Positions 1-10,890 of a stretch of DNA of 64,000 nt are shown here, in pieces. The stretch is from Spirodela intermedia (Eukaryota > Streptophyta > Magnoliopsida > Alismatales > Araceae): contig LR746275.1 of the NCBI GenBank assembly GCA_902729315.2, positions 2,946,501-3,010,500 of the forward strand, read 5' to 3'. Made by a program: the position numbers and the translations under genes. The stretch's first letter is position 1. Each line of letters starts with the position of its first letter. Under the pieces are notes generated by a model. The model had not been told where the DNA came from, made no database searches, and worked only from the letters and a program-made list of their open reading frames with translations.

Positions 1-700
1 CGACCCAAAATCTTGCACCGAGTCTTACATAACAAATTCCATGAAGCAAAGCATCTCAAGGAAAAACAAAATAAGACTAAAATAACGAACAAAGAATCAT
101 AAGAATGAAGCAAGTACGATAACGTGAAACCCTCCTAGCACCGCGGGCATATTTTCAAAAAATGAAGAACATAATATAATCAGAAATCCAAATGAGAGAA
201 ACGTATATCCAAAGCCATGCGAAATCAAATCCGCGCAACAAATTGACAGATTTTTTTTTTTGTAAAATAGGAGCACGAAACTGGGCCAATGGCACCAAAA
301 CAACATTCACCGAACGCAAGGAACGACGAGAGAGTAAAAGCGCGAAGCTTCCAAATCCCGCGAAAAGGGGAGAAATCCTCCCGCATGCAAACTAACGCGA
401 GCGTCCAGCACCAATATGAGACAAGCTAAGCGCCACCTACGGGGGACAAACCCACAGAGTGAGCGAGGATGAAGCAAATCGAACCTCGGCAATCCACTGC
501 TGCTCCAATAACGCCGATTCGAGCAAACTTCCACTCGCCTTGACGAATCCGAGGTCCGAGGACGAGCTGGGCGCCCAGAGAAAGAGGATGCAAGAGGCAA
601 ACCCTAGTGAGAAGCAAATCGGGACGAGAGACAGAGAGAGATGATATTTAAAGGGGAAGCGAGGTGAGACGACGACCGAGCGGATCGCCGGTCAAAGCTG
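1..700 (-). promoter_or_regulatory. Probable promoter, 5' leader and first intron of a minus-strand gene off the left edge
   Basis: Read on the minus strand, the stretch has a TTTAAATA box near 645-655. A pyrimidine-rich leader follows with an AGGGTTT-type motif near 600-610, as is common in plant 5' leaders. GC-rich sequence to about 310 then gives way to T-rich, intron-like sequence running to the left edge. The open frames here (for example 307-600) have no recognisable domain and overlap each other in different frames. I infer the start of a gene whose body lies outside the window. It could also be plain intergenic DNA. Confidence 0.3.
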
Positions 701-2091
701 AGGGGGGTGTCGGATGTTTTTTTAGAAGAAAATAGAAACGCACCGCCCTCATGCTCAGAATATTACCCTCGTTTTTTTCTGATATCACGATGGTACCACT
801 CCCAATAGCAAAAGTACTCCTACTATTTTAGCACGCGTTCATACGTCATGTCCAATTTCATCCCGGAATTTTTTCAAATTGTCAATGAAGCCATATTGGT
901 TACTGCCTTCGAGCCCGGGTTTCTTAGGATCGTCTCGGGGAATACAGCCAAAGACGGCGCGGTTGGTCCATTCCAGCGACGATGGGGAGACTTCGGGCCT
1001 TCATCCGTGGGGCGGCCAGCCGGCGAGCTCCGCTTACTCCGACGCCGACGGCGGCGGAGAGAACCGGCGGGGCGGCGCCGCCGAGGGTCGTCGGCCTACG
1101 GCATCTTCGTCTTCGCATCAGTGGCGGCCCCCGCCTCTGCCCACCTTGACCCAGGTCAGTAGAATCCCGGTTATTCTTCCCTCTATCTTTCCATCAATAT
1201 CAGTCATGGAAGGGTGCTCTTTGTAATTGTGTGCTAAGGGGTAATCACGTAAATAATATGTTTTTATTGGGGCAGTTTCCGAGAAGGAGCTATGACGCAA
1301 GCTTTATTCAGAGTTGAAATGCTGGACACCGCCCCTCCCCCCCTGTGGCAGCTTCAAAGGTGGTCAAAGAACGGGTGATTGTGATGACGACATGTTGACC
1401 CGGAGAAAACTCTATCCAATCACCGAAGGCCACGTGCAGCCTGGCCCCTCTGAACAGGTTCAGGAAGACTGCAACCCGGATCGCCTACCCCGCCCACCTC
1501 CGATCCATTGAATAGTCGGTAAGTCGCCAGTTTGACCGATATCAGGCCACCACGGCGAGGGGAGAGAGGCGTATGCCGACATGTTGTGGGGGAAAACAGG
1601 CGGCGCCGTCTTCTCGGAGGGGGCGGAGAGTTCTGGCACCTGCGAGGGAGGGTCTTCCACGTGATATCGACTCGCCCTGCGTTGACTCGTTGGGGCAGCA
1701 GAGGAACGAGAACGAAGACGCTTATCGCCATCTCGTGGTTGTTTCTTCTAGGTGAATCCGAGGGGTAGAGCGAGTCGGATGAGTCGCCGTTACTTGTAAA
1801 TGAGATGAAGGGGATCTCTGGGGGGATTTCAAATCTGATTGCCCACAGCCGCTCTCATGACCGTTGAGGATCTAGCGGCTGGGCCCGGGCAGAGCCGCCT
1901 GCCATCGATGTGGAGACCAACCGGAGACGACCATGATGGCTTGGGCAGGAAGAATATGGCCCGATATCGACTCTAGGATCATCAAGTGAAATGGAATAAG
2001 GTGGGGGTAGCTTGACACAGTAACGGGCTTGATGCTTTGAACGAGTGGTAGCAACAGGCAGGGCGGGCCCAGATGGGAGCATTTGTTGCGC

Positions 2092-2135
<44 letters not shown>

Positions 2136-2250
2136 TGTGTGTACAAGAGGTACTCACATAGACGGAGATAAGGAGGAGAGTGATGACAGGCTTGAAGAGA
2201 AATTAATGTGTACATTTAGTTGCTGACAATGTGGGAAAATTATTGATGAC
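700..2250. other. GC-rich island with no assignable gene
   Basis: Between about 850 and 1800 the base composition rises to that of monocot exons. Open frames of 60-115 codons occur on both strands, and a donor-like CAG|GTCAGT lies near 1155. The translations are rich in Arg, Gly, Pro and Ser, change frame repeatedly, and show no domain I recognise. The stretch may hold the remains or part of a gene, or a CpG-rich regulatory region. I do not call a CDS. Confidence 0.3.
2094..2130. repeat. (AG)n microsatellite
   Basis: Uninterrupted dinucleotide run of about 37 bases. Confidence 0.95.
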
Positions 2251-4140
2251 TTGCATCTAAATTTCATGATATTAAAAACGATAATTAATAATACACTAAA
2301 AGCATCCTCCTATATAACCCTAAGTAAAATTTTGTTCATTGTTAGGTCTAGATAACAAATTCTTATTTATTTTTCTAATCCGAAATTGGGATCTGATAGC
2401 CACTCAATATGGAAGAGGTACATGCCTTTCAATCCTCTTGAAGGCTGAAGATTTGAAAACTCTTTTAGATTTTTCCTAAAATATGTAAATGAATTTTAAA
2501 CAATGATAAGTGTAAAATATATTTACTTTTAAAAGTGATATAACGCTTGGGAATAAAAGAGAATGCACTCATTCCGCATCATTTGTAAAACTGTTGTGCA
2601 TTAATAAATTAGTGTAAATTGCTATTCTGAATTTGTATATGAAATTGAGGAAAAAATAAGAAAATGAGCATAAAAGTAATCAAGAGATGGAAATAAAAGT
2701 TTACAAGATCCTGAATGATGGAAATTACTTTACAACATTCTTGAGACATTTTTGGAATCTTTCCTCTTATACCTCTTGAAGAGAAAATCATTGACGAAAA
2801 AAATCCACATTTTTTTAAAATGTATCTATTTATATTCTCAATTCCCAATCATGATACACCGTTTGAATCAAGGTTGGTTGCCTTAGGTCAAATCTATTTT
2901 GACAATGAGATGTCAGAAAATTATTGGATGATCAAATCATATTGACGAAACAAAAATGAACACTGTTCTTGTGCACTATGTCGAATGCATGACCTTTTAT
3001 GATATATTTTAAATTATGTAAGTGGGTCATAATGTAAGGAGTAAACTTATAGTTGGAAAAACATGAACGTAATTTAGTTTTTGAGGTCAATGGGGTAAAA
3101 TCCTTGAATGGAGAAAAATCTTCTCCTGTAGAGATATGGTGGAGTTGGCGGGTAATGAGGCTAGAAACTATGCGGGTAGCCCATTGGCAAGTCTTCTCCA
3201 ACAATAACTGTGATTTTATGATACTTCAAAATACAAGAGTCGTACATGATCTCAATCATCCCAACCATGGGACAACCTCACTGCATTCCCTGTGTAAATA
3301 TTGCAAAGTATTTTGGATTTTCAGTCCAAGCCATCGTAAATTCCATGTGTCTGCATCTGTGCTTGGTTATATTAAGAACATTGGACTATAAGAGATCAAT
3401 CCAGTTCCCCTCCCCCTCAGTTCTGAATCATTTGACATTAACATAATGTCAGGTGATTTAGGTGTATGCGTTATAAAGTTGTTGTTCTAAATGATATGTT
3501 CAAGTTTTGAGGAGAACTGGGAATGAGTTAGAAAAGGCTTGACATTTTTTTCAGTACATTTTTTCGTGATCTTCGAACGAGTGGTATCCTTTAGGGATTT
3601 TTTACCTTTGAGATGGGTTCTAGAAATTATCTTGTTGAACTTTGTCTACAACTATGGTTCGCATAATCAATCCTGCTTCCATGGCACATTCAGTGCCCCA
3701 ACCAGATGTCTGCAAACTCCTATTCAGATATCTTCAACGATCAAGTTATTATCATTGAATTCCAGGATCAAAGGGCTCCTCAATGTAAATCATAAGAAAA
3801 ATGCGAATTTATTGTTATATGAAACTGACGTATTATCTCCATGCTCCGACGGATTTACGAAATATTTTTTGATTCCAAGCTTCTCCTTTTTGACCTCTTT
3901 TTCGGTTTTTTAATGGGTGTGATTGAGATCCCTATGAACGTTGCTGCTCGAGCAAAATATCAAAAGCGACGAATAAAAAAGTGGGTTAGATCCATGCCTT
4001 CCAGATTTTTGGTCCATTGACGCGCCCCGTAGCCACAGCTCGCTGATTGTGAAAGGGGGTGAATTTCTACCACATGGATAGCATTGATTAGCCCGCTGAC
4101 TAGAAAAACAGGCTTCGATATCAATATATGATGGGTTGGA
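2250..4140. other. AT-rich intergenic DNA
   Basis: No domain-bearing reading frame, RNA gene or transposon motif was recognised. Short open frames at 3053-3446 and 3539-3913 lack any family signature. Confidence 0.5.
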
Positions 4141-4148
4141 GCGCCATC

Positions 4149-4154
4149 CACGTG
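4149..4154. promoter_or_regulatory. G-box upstream of CHIL
   Basis: The palindrome CACGTG lies about 0.55 kb before the CHIL coding region. G-boxes bind bZIP (HY5 type) and bHLH factors and are frequent in flavonoid gene promoters. Its function here is inferred from position only. Confidence 0.45.
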
Positions 4155-4297
4155 GAACGACTGTTGTCGCCCTCATTAGAACAGTATATCAATATATGAG
4201 AATTACGTGGGACGCCAGAGGCCAGGAGCCTACCCAAACTTACCCACAAGAATCCCCCTCTTTTCTTCCAGAATTACGGCTCTCCCCCTCTCTCTGA

Positions 4298-4362
4298 GGT
4301 AGGTGTCGCTACACCAGGTGCATTCACCGGTCGGCGTCCTCCCGGCGCAGCGGCGGGTAGGT
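4298..4362 (-). promoter_or_regulatory. Two ACCTACC (AC-type) MYB elements upstream of CHIL
   Basis: GGTAGGT occurs at 4298-4304 and again at 4356-4362, so both read ACCTACC on the minus strand. AC elements of this kind are the known targets of R2R3-MYB activators of phenylpropanoid and flavonoid genes. Their place before a flavonoid-pathway gene makes a regulatory role plausible, but it is not shown. Confidence 0.45.
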
Positions 4363-4422
4363 AGGGCGAACTTCGGCACGAGGCCTACCGTATATTCTAC
4401 CCACCATCCCCCTGCGAGCCGG

Positions 4423-4431
4423 ATTAAATAG
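4423..4431 (+). promoter_or_regulatory. Possible TATA box of CHIL
   Basis: ATTAAATAG is the best TATA-like match between the MYB elements and the coding region. It would place transcription initiation near 4455 and leave a leader of about 230-250 bases. The match is imperfect. Confidence 0.3.
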
Positions 4432-4706
4432 AACTTCATCTCCCTGGGCCGTGTGAACTCTCAAGACAACCCTTCTGATCCGTTTCTGCCCTCGGAGATC
4501 CTTCCGGCAAGCTCTTCGGCGCGGCCGTGGTTGTCCGGAACTGTCTTCGTCACCGGGCCGTGCCCGTGAAGCGGCTTCACAAGTCTGTGACACTGCTTCT
4601 TCCGTCTTTCCCTCCGCTTCTCCAATGAGAGGGGCTTCTCGTTTAGCCCGGCCAACGCTCTAACCAGTGAGCTTCTCGTCTGTTTACAGTGGGATCTGAG
4701 GTGGTC

Positions 4707-4780
4707 ATGGTGGATGAGATCGCGTTTCCCTCCGTGAATGCAGACCCCAAGCCGCTCGCTCTCTTGGGTTACGGTAAGAG

Positions 4781-4813
<33 letters not shown>

Positions 4814-5623
4814 GCACACACACACTTACTCACTCACTCAATCATTCACTCTCTCTCTCTCTCTCTGTCTTACGCGTTCTGTGATCCATGCGCAGGGATA
4901 ACGGATATCGAGATCCACTTCCTCCAGATTAAATTCACAGCTATCGGAGTTTACGCCGACAAGGAGATCGTCGGACATCTTGGGAAGTGGAAGGGAAAGA
5001 AGGGAAGCGACCTCAAGGAGGACGATGACTTCTTCGACGCCCTGGTTTCAGGTACGGGTAAACCCATGGGGGCGAACAGAATCCGGCAGTTTGGATGGGA
5101 TTTTCGGCGTCATTTCACCATGATGAAGTCTGAATGCTCTGGGCGGCGGTGCAGCTCCGGTAGCGAAACAGCTGAGGATTGTGGTCATCAAGGAGATCAA
5201 AGGGTCCCAGTATGGCCTCCAGCTGGAGACCGCTGTGAGGGACCGCCTGGCGGCCGCCGACAAGTACGAGGACGAGGAGGAGGAGGCCCTCGAGAAGGTC
5301 ATCAACTTCCTCCAGTCCAAGTACTTCATGAAGAACTCTGTCATCACCATAAGCTTTCCGGCGGCGCCCGCTCCCGCAGAGGCAAGTGCTGCTCCACCGC
5401 AAACCGCTATAAACTACAGGCCCAGAGAGTCCAACCCCCTCACTCTATTCTTCACTCGCAGATCTCGTTCTCGACGGAGGGGAAGGAAGAGACGAAGATC
5501 CAGGTGGAGAATGCGAACGTGGCAGAGATGCTCCAGAAATGGTACCTTGGGGGTTCGTCGGCGTTGTCCCCCTCCACCGTGGCGTCCCTCGCCGAGAACC
5601 TGGGGGAGCTGCTCTCCCAGTAG
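4707..5623 (+). CDS. CHIL: Type IV chalcone isomerase-like protein (CHIL)
   Basis: Four exons give a chalcone-isomerase-fold protein of about 203-209 residues. Exons are to 4773, 4896-5051, 5155-5381 and 5462-5623 (stop TAG), with phases 1, 1 and 0 at the three junctions. The spliced product has the CHI-fold blocks of the type IV clade: [54 protein letters not shown], and a C-terminal [15 protein letters not shown]. Type IV proteins lack isomerase activity. They are known to bind chalcone synthase, suppress by-product formation and raise flavonoid output at the cytosolic face of the ER. Introns 1 and 2 are GT-AG; intron 3 starts with AG|GCAAGT, so it is a GC-AG intron. The family-conserved N-terminus (GSEVVMVDE) begins at 4692, but the codon at the expected Met is GTG (4689-4691). 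I place the start at the first in-frame ATG, 4707; a start codon split by a leader intron is the alternative. The neighbouring RING gene is convergent. Confidence 0.92.
4781..4866. repeat. Compound (CT)n(CA)n(CT)n microsatellite in CHIL intron 1
   Basis: CT, CA and CT dinucleotide tracts with minor interruptions fill most of the first CHIL intron. This is a likely length polymorphism. Confidence 0.9.
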
Positions 5624-5989
5624 ATGGGGTTAGTCTGGAAAAGAACGGCGAACAGCTGCCGATCCATATCGATCGGCCGATCGAGAGAAGAGAGAAAGAG
5701 AGGAGTAGCACCAGGGACCGAAATAAATCGACGTTGTGCCCATCTCGTATGATCCATTTGGCAATAATTCTGGATTCTCTATAATCCAAGCGTCTCTAGA
5801 ACGGGGATTTCTCTACAATCCGTTTGGGGCGTGGCCCTGGCCCTGGCCCAGTTCAACAAAGCCGCCGCCCGCTAACATTTTCATATATACATAAGTTTAT
5901 GTCTGGATATGTCAAATTCGCTTCGAGAAGAGAAGAGAAGGATAAAAAACAGCGACGAACAACAGGGCAGAGGGGTAACTCTTCCGCCG

Positions 5990-6487
5990 TCAACTGATCC
6001 GGTCGGCGGCGGCCGCCGGCAGGTCGAGGAGAGAGTGACGGCAGGTGGGGCAGGAGGGGTGCGAGGAGAGCCACCTGTCGATGCAGGGGACGTGGAAGCG
6101 GTGGTTGCAGTGAGGGAGCACCCTCACCGTCTCCCCTTCGCCGAACGCCCCCAGGCATATCGGGCAGTCGGTGGCGGTGGCGCCTACGCCCTGCGCGTGC
6201 ACGGCCACTGGGATCCGCCGCAGCGCCCGCTTCTTCAGCCCCATGACGGCGAACCCCCGCGCCGGCGACACCCCCGGTGCGCCGCCGAGCGATGCCCGCC
6301 GCTTAGCCCACCGCGCGGCTGAGCTGAGCCCGAGCCCGCACAGGAGCACGCAGAGCAGGGCTCCGAGGATGATCAGCATGTTCGTGCCGACGCGGTCTTC
6401 GCTCTCTCTCTCGACCGGCGGCGCCGACGGCAAAAGCGACGGTGGCGGCATTGGCCGGGGCAGCGCGAACCCGAGCAACCGGCGCAT
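5990..6487 (-). CDS. ATL-type RING-H2 finger E3 ubiquitin ligase
   Basis: An uninterrupted 165-residue frame starts at ATG 6487 with no sign of introns, as is usual for the ATL family. The order is: short N-terminal region rich in Pro and Arg; one hydrophobic helix at about residues 37-57; a basic juxtamembrane stretch; a GLD-like segment at 83-94 ([12 protein letters not shown]); and a RING-H2 domain at 108-149. The zinc ligands are all present: C108-x2-C111-x15-C127-x-H129-x2-H132-x2-C135-x10-C146-x2-C149, with a Trp at 139 in the E2-binding position. These proteins are membrane-anchored E3 ligases that pass ubiquitin from an E2 to substrates, often in defence or carbon/nitrogen signalling. 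The tail after the RING is only about 16 residues, so this is a short family member. It converges with CHIL, 366 bp between the stops. Confidence 0.9.
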   Translation of the reverse strand: MRRLLGFALPRPMPPPSLLPSAPPVERESEDRVGTNMLIILGALLCVLLCGLGLSSAARWAKRRASLGGAPGVSPARGFAVMGLKKRALRRIPVAVHAQGVGATATDCPICLGAFGEGETVRVLPHCNHRFHVPCIDRWLSSHPSCPTCRHSLLDLPAAAADRIS

Positions 6488-6599
6488 TGCGTAACCAGGC
6501 CTTCACGGCGGCGGGTCGGCGTCTCTACTCTTCTAGCCCTCTTCCGGGCGGAGGGAAAGGGGTAGAGAGAGGTAGCTCTGGATCGCAAAGGTCAGATTT

Positions 6600-8830
6600 T
6601 TTTCTCTTTCTTCTTCACAGCCCCCCGCTTCGGACAAGAGTAGGTGTGGCCAGCGACGAGAAGAGAAAATATCTTCCCGGAGTTGGCGGCGGGGAGGGCT
6701 GTAAGGCCGTACACTATGGCAGTAATGCGGCGTGGAGGCAGATACCAACAAACATAATAATTAAACACTTCTTGAGACAAGAACATCATCTGCAGGTGCA
6801 GTTCCTAACGGTAAGTTTGAAAAAAAAATAATTCCTATATTAACATCTTTACACATTAAAAAAGTATCCTAGTCTTACCTTACTTTTTATGAATAATAAT
6901 TGCGATATGTTGTGCATTAGAGCACATAACATTATTTTTAATATTTCTTTTAATATTTTATCATTATAATTATAAATAGAAATAATGATAAAATGAGCCA
7001 TTTTATTCTAATTATGATTTAAGCCTTACATTAGGTTTGATATTCCTCCTACAATACCATGATGAGGATAGGGTTGGAAGTGGCCTCACCATCTATGTGA
7101 TAACAAAACATGTGTAGTATAGAACCATGGTAGATAACCATAATGAATTATAATCATTTATGACATAGAAGGTATAATCTTCAATTTAAAAGCATAATAG
7201 AATTTATTGTCATAACAATCTACTTAGAAAGGATGCTCATGCAATCCTTCTAGCTTTAACAAGTACATGAATTACAATTTGAGAACCATATTGTATAAAC
7301 TATAATGAATTGGTAATTAAATATGATAGAGAAGCCATGATATTTTATTGAAAAATTATATTATTTTAATATTAAAAAAATATAATTATAAATGATACAC
7401 TATTTTGGTTGTTTTGTATTTTAGTATTTTGATGTTGAAAAACAATACTATTTTTTTATATGTATAAATATGTTAGTCTTGCACTTTTATTTAGATGATG
7501 ATCTAGTCCATTTAGTGGTACAATATGTTTTTTAGGGACAATCCAATGAAAATAATCATCAAGAAAGATACATATTAGAAGAAAGTTGGATTTATAACAA
7601 AAAAATATTATTTTAGAAACAAAGGCTATATATAGAGAAAGTGTGCCAACCCATTGTGTTGACTCAATTGAAGCAAAAGAGAGAGAAATGTGTTGATCAA
7701 CATATAGATGAGAGAGAAAATCTAACTCAGCTAAAGTATGATCAAACCATAAGAGAGAGAAAAATGAGATTTTCACTAAGATATTTTACATGTTAGACAT
7801 GCTAAAAGATGTCACATGTGTCAAAAGAAATTTGATAAGACATAATATCTTGATATGTCACAAGAGCATAAGGAAAAATTAAAATCTTTCATTGACACAT
7901 GAGTGGAGTGATTAGTCAACAACTAGTCAAATTGATGATTTGATAGTAAAGACTATTTATGGGTTGAACCAAGTATTGCCCTAGTTAATTTTTAACCAAT
8001 CATATCTTAGAGATTTTAATTTCAAACGTTAGTATTTTTTGGGCTATGTATAAAGCGCATCCCAAGAACTTTCAAGACATATCCCTCAATGACATATCAA
8101 ATTTTCATACTCATGCAATCTCTAAGCATAGTTCTATTATAATAACAACTTCATCAAAACTTCCTCAAATATTAAATTACCACCAAAATCAAGGAAGCTT
8201 GTCTTCTCAAACTTAAGATCATTTTGTTAGTTGGTTACTATCATTTTTAAGTGAAGACACTGTAAAGAGTTTAGATAATAATAGAGAGAAAGGTGAGTTA
8301 GTGTATTTGTGTCTAGTGTGAGGAGATGAACTTATTAAATATATTATGTATAGAGATTTGTAGATTTAATGAGTATCAAATAAAGTTCTCTAAGAGAAAA
8401 TAATGGAAACAAAAAACTTATAAACCCATGGTAAGTAGGCATAGGCTAAGGAAGACCTAACTAGTATTAATTTCAACATTCATTTCACTTTCTTACTTAG
8501 TGTGTTGATCCAAAATTAGTCTATGTTAACTTAAACTAATATGTGTTGACCCACTTATTCAATACTTACAGAAACAAATTAAAAACACTTGAAGTGGAAA
8601 AATATGTAAATAACTATATCTTAGAGAACTTTATCTGTTCTCTTCTTAATACTATAACTAGCCAACCTTGGAACCAATGGTATTACACTTTTCACTTACC
8701 TCACATAGTGGAGAACTATATTTTGGTTCTATTAGACTTATGGTACAAGAGTTTAGCATTAGGTATTTGTTCACCTCAACTAACTACTACTCAAATACTA
8801 GATATCTTTTACTTAATCTAAGTCTGACCA
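6600..8830. other. AT-rich intergenic DNA
   Basis: After about 6800 the sequence is strongly AT-rich. Frames at 7456-7776 (minus) and 8543-8821 (plus) have no family motif. No RNA gene was seen. Confidence 0.5.
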
Positions 8831-8834
8831 CCTA

Positions 8835-10748
8835 ACCGATAGGAATGTATGGACCCTAGACTCTAGGTCTGACCACCTAACCTAAGTATAGGTAGGTGTA
8901 CCAATATGCACTATCAACCCAAGACAATCCGGGAAACACTCGATGATGGTAAGTGTGAGACCTTCTCGGTCCATGTCTGGACAGATGGCAGAATGGTCGT
9001 TGTGAAGTCGCCTAGGGCTACAGCTCACAAACGGTGACGAGTCTGACGTAGCGTCAGAAGTCACAATTTTATAACCCGTCCTATCTTGTCTACATTCTCC
9101 TGATGGTAGGGGAAATGAATCAAGAAAATCCTTCAAAAGATAATTAAACTTAAGTAAGAAGGGGTACATAACTAACCCTTGGGGCTGCGTAGCTTGGTGG
9201 GTTGTGATGGAGAGGAGACTCGACGTAAGTAGAGATGTCCGGTGAAGAGCAATGTTCAGCGTCGATGGTCAGTTCTGGTCAAGAGTCGTAGTAGTCGTTG
9301 TCGTAAGGCGTGGCGCGGTTGGTGCGCTCATGGGCCCACTAGTGGGCCGAAGGGCATGCTAGCGGGCACAAGTGGCAAACCGTGTGGTGTGCCTCGGGCA
9401 CGTAGGCAGTGGCGCCAGGTGGGCACGTGGGCCACAGGAGCCGGCGCATAGGGCGCATGTGGCGGCGACACTTCAGCGAGAATGCCGAGCGTCGGCAGTT
9501 GGGCAGAAGCCCAACTATCGTCGGAAGGATCGGCCTTCTTTGACGGTGTTGGGAAGTGGAGCAAAGGAAGGAGATGATCCTGGCCAATGATACCAGGGAG
9601 GGTTGAGCCCTTCTTGTCTAGGGGGCGCTAGAAATGGCGCGACAGCAGTGGATCATCGGGAAACTCTAGCAAGGGCCCGTGAGGAGCCTATATTGGATCT
9701 AGCTCGTCGGCACGGCTGTAGGATCTCTCCCGACGTCGGTGGTAGGTAGGCGTCCATCAGCAAACGGCCAACAATTGGGCAGCTTCGACGAGTTTATGGT
9801 GGAGTTCCAAAGGAAGAGGTGGCAATTGAACTAGGAGTCAAGAGACCTCAGTGGAGTGCTTGGCAACGGCTCGTAGGGAGGCGAAGCAAGCCCCTTTCAT
9901 CACGACGGCATGATGGGGTTCCAGTAGAGGCAGCAGCGATTGCAACGGCAATTGTGACCGTTTCGTCCAGTGATGGCTGCGATCTCACAGGCAGCAATGA
10001 AAATGTTCGGTGGCGGCAATTGGTCTAAGGCGGTGGCGAGACTTAGGCAGCAATGTCACGATGAACGAAGTCCTCAAAGGGTATTGACGACCTTCCTCTC
10101 CTTCCTTCCCTCCCTACCCTAGGTCATGAAGAAGGTAACTCACAAACGATAATCTCTCACAAAATTTGGTGCTTTTGGGTTGAGGGGGGGTCCTACCTCC
10201 CTTTATATAGAGCCCACAAGTAGGCTAAGGGGAGGTGGGCCCACTTGAGGCCCTTAAGCCCATAAGCCACAAAAAGGCTACAAAAGGGGCTTATTGGGCC
10301 TCTAAAAGAGAGACCCAATAAGCTCTCCTAAAAGAAGAAAGAGGAGAGCCTTCATACAGTGCTTAAGTGGGCCTCAAATGAAGACCCAAATAAGCCCTCA
10401 AAGAGGCCCAAAAGGAAAGAAACATAGGCCCCCCTTTAAGGTTTTAATTGGGCCTCAAGAGAGAGACCCAATAAAACCCTAAAGAAAGGGAGACAAACAA
10501 CAACACACACACACATAGAATTGGGCCCGCTAACACACAAATGCGAGGCCGAACAAGTCAACGTGAAAATACAAAGAAAGATAAGGGTGAGCTTGAGCTC
10601 GTCGTCGTCGCGGAGGTGAAATGTCATCGTCCTGAAGGGCTAGACTGTGTACTGAAAGCTAGACTCCTTTGTCTTTGCATGTCGATAGGGTTGAACTCGG
10701 ACTGCCAGTGTCTCCTGAGCTGATGGAGATGGGTCCCGCTCACCATCA
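8835..10748 (-). repeat. Left (3') LTR of the gypsy element, truncated
   Basis: Collinear with 16455-18371 throughout, sharing the same blocks, including an ATATAGAGCCCACAAG block near 10205 that carries a minus-strand TATA (CTATATAAAGGGAGG). It ends CCATCA at 10748. Homology to the right LTR starts near 8835, so its outer ~76 bp are missing. Confidence 0.85.
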
Positions 10749-10890
10749 ATCCTCTTGGAGTTGAAAGAACTCGACTCTGACGAGTTGGCAAGTGAGGAAG
10801 GTAGGGGCTCTAGCAGGTCTGGTCATAGTCGCTCTATGTTCGCCTTTGAAATCCAAACATCGTCCTTTGAGGAGTGACCCTACCAACATA

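Noticed and set aside
4669-4689. CCA|GTGAGC donor just before the CHIL acceptor
   Set aside because: It matches the donor consensus and would restore A|TG, but the intron would be only 19 bases, too short for plant splicing.
5066-5623. Single 185-codon frame through CHIL
   Set aside because: It reads intron 2 and an out-of-frame exon 3; only its last 53 codons are real (exon 4).
6442-6831. Plus-strand frame overlapping the 5' end of the RING-H2 gene
   Set aside because: Shadow plus upstream sequence; no domain, and the opposite strand has an intact RING-H2 gene.
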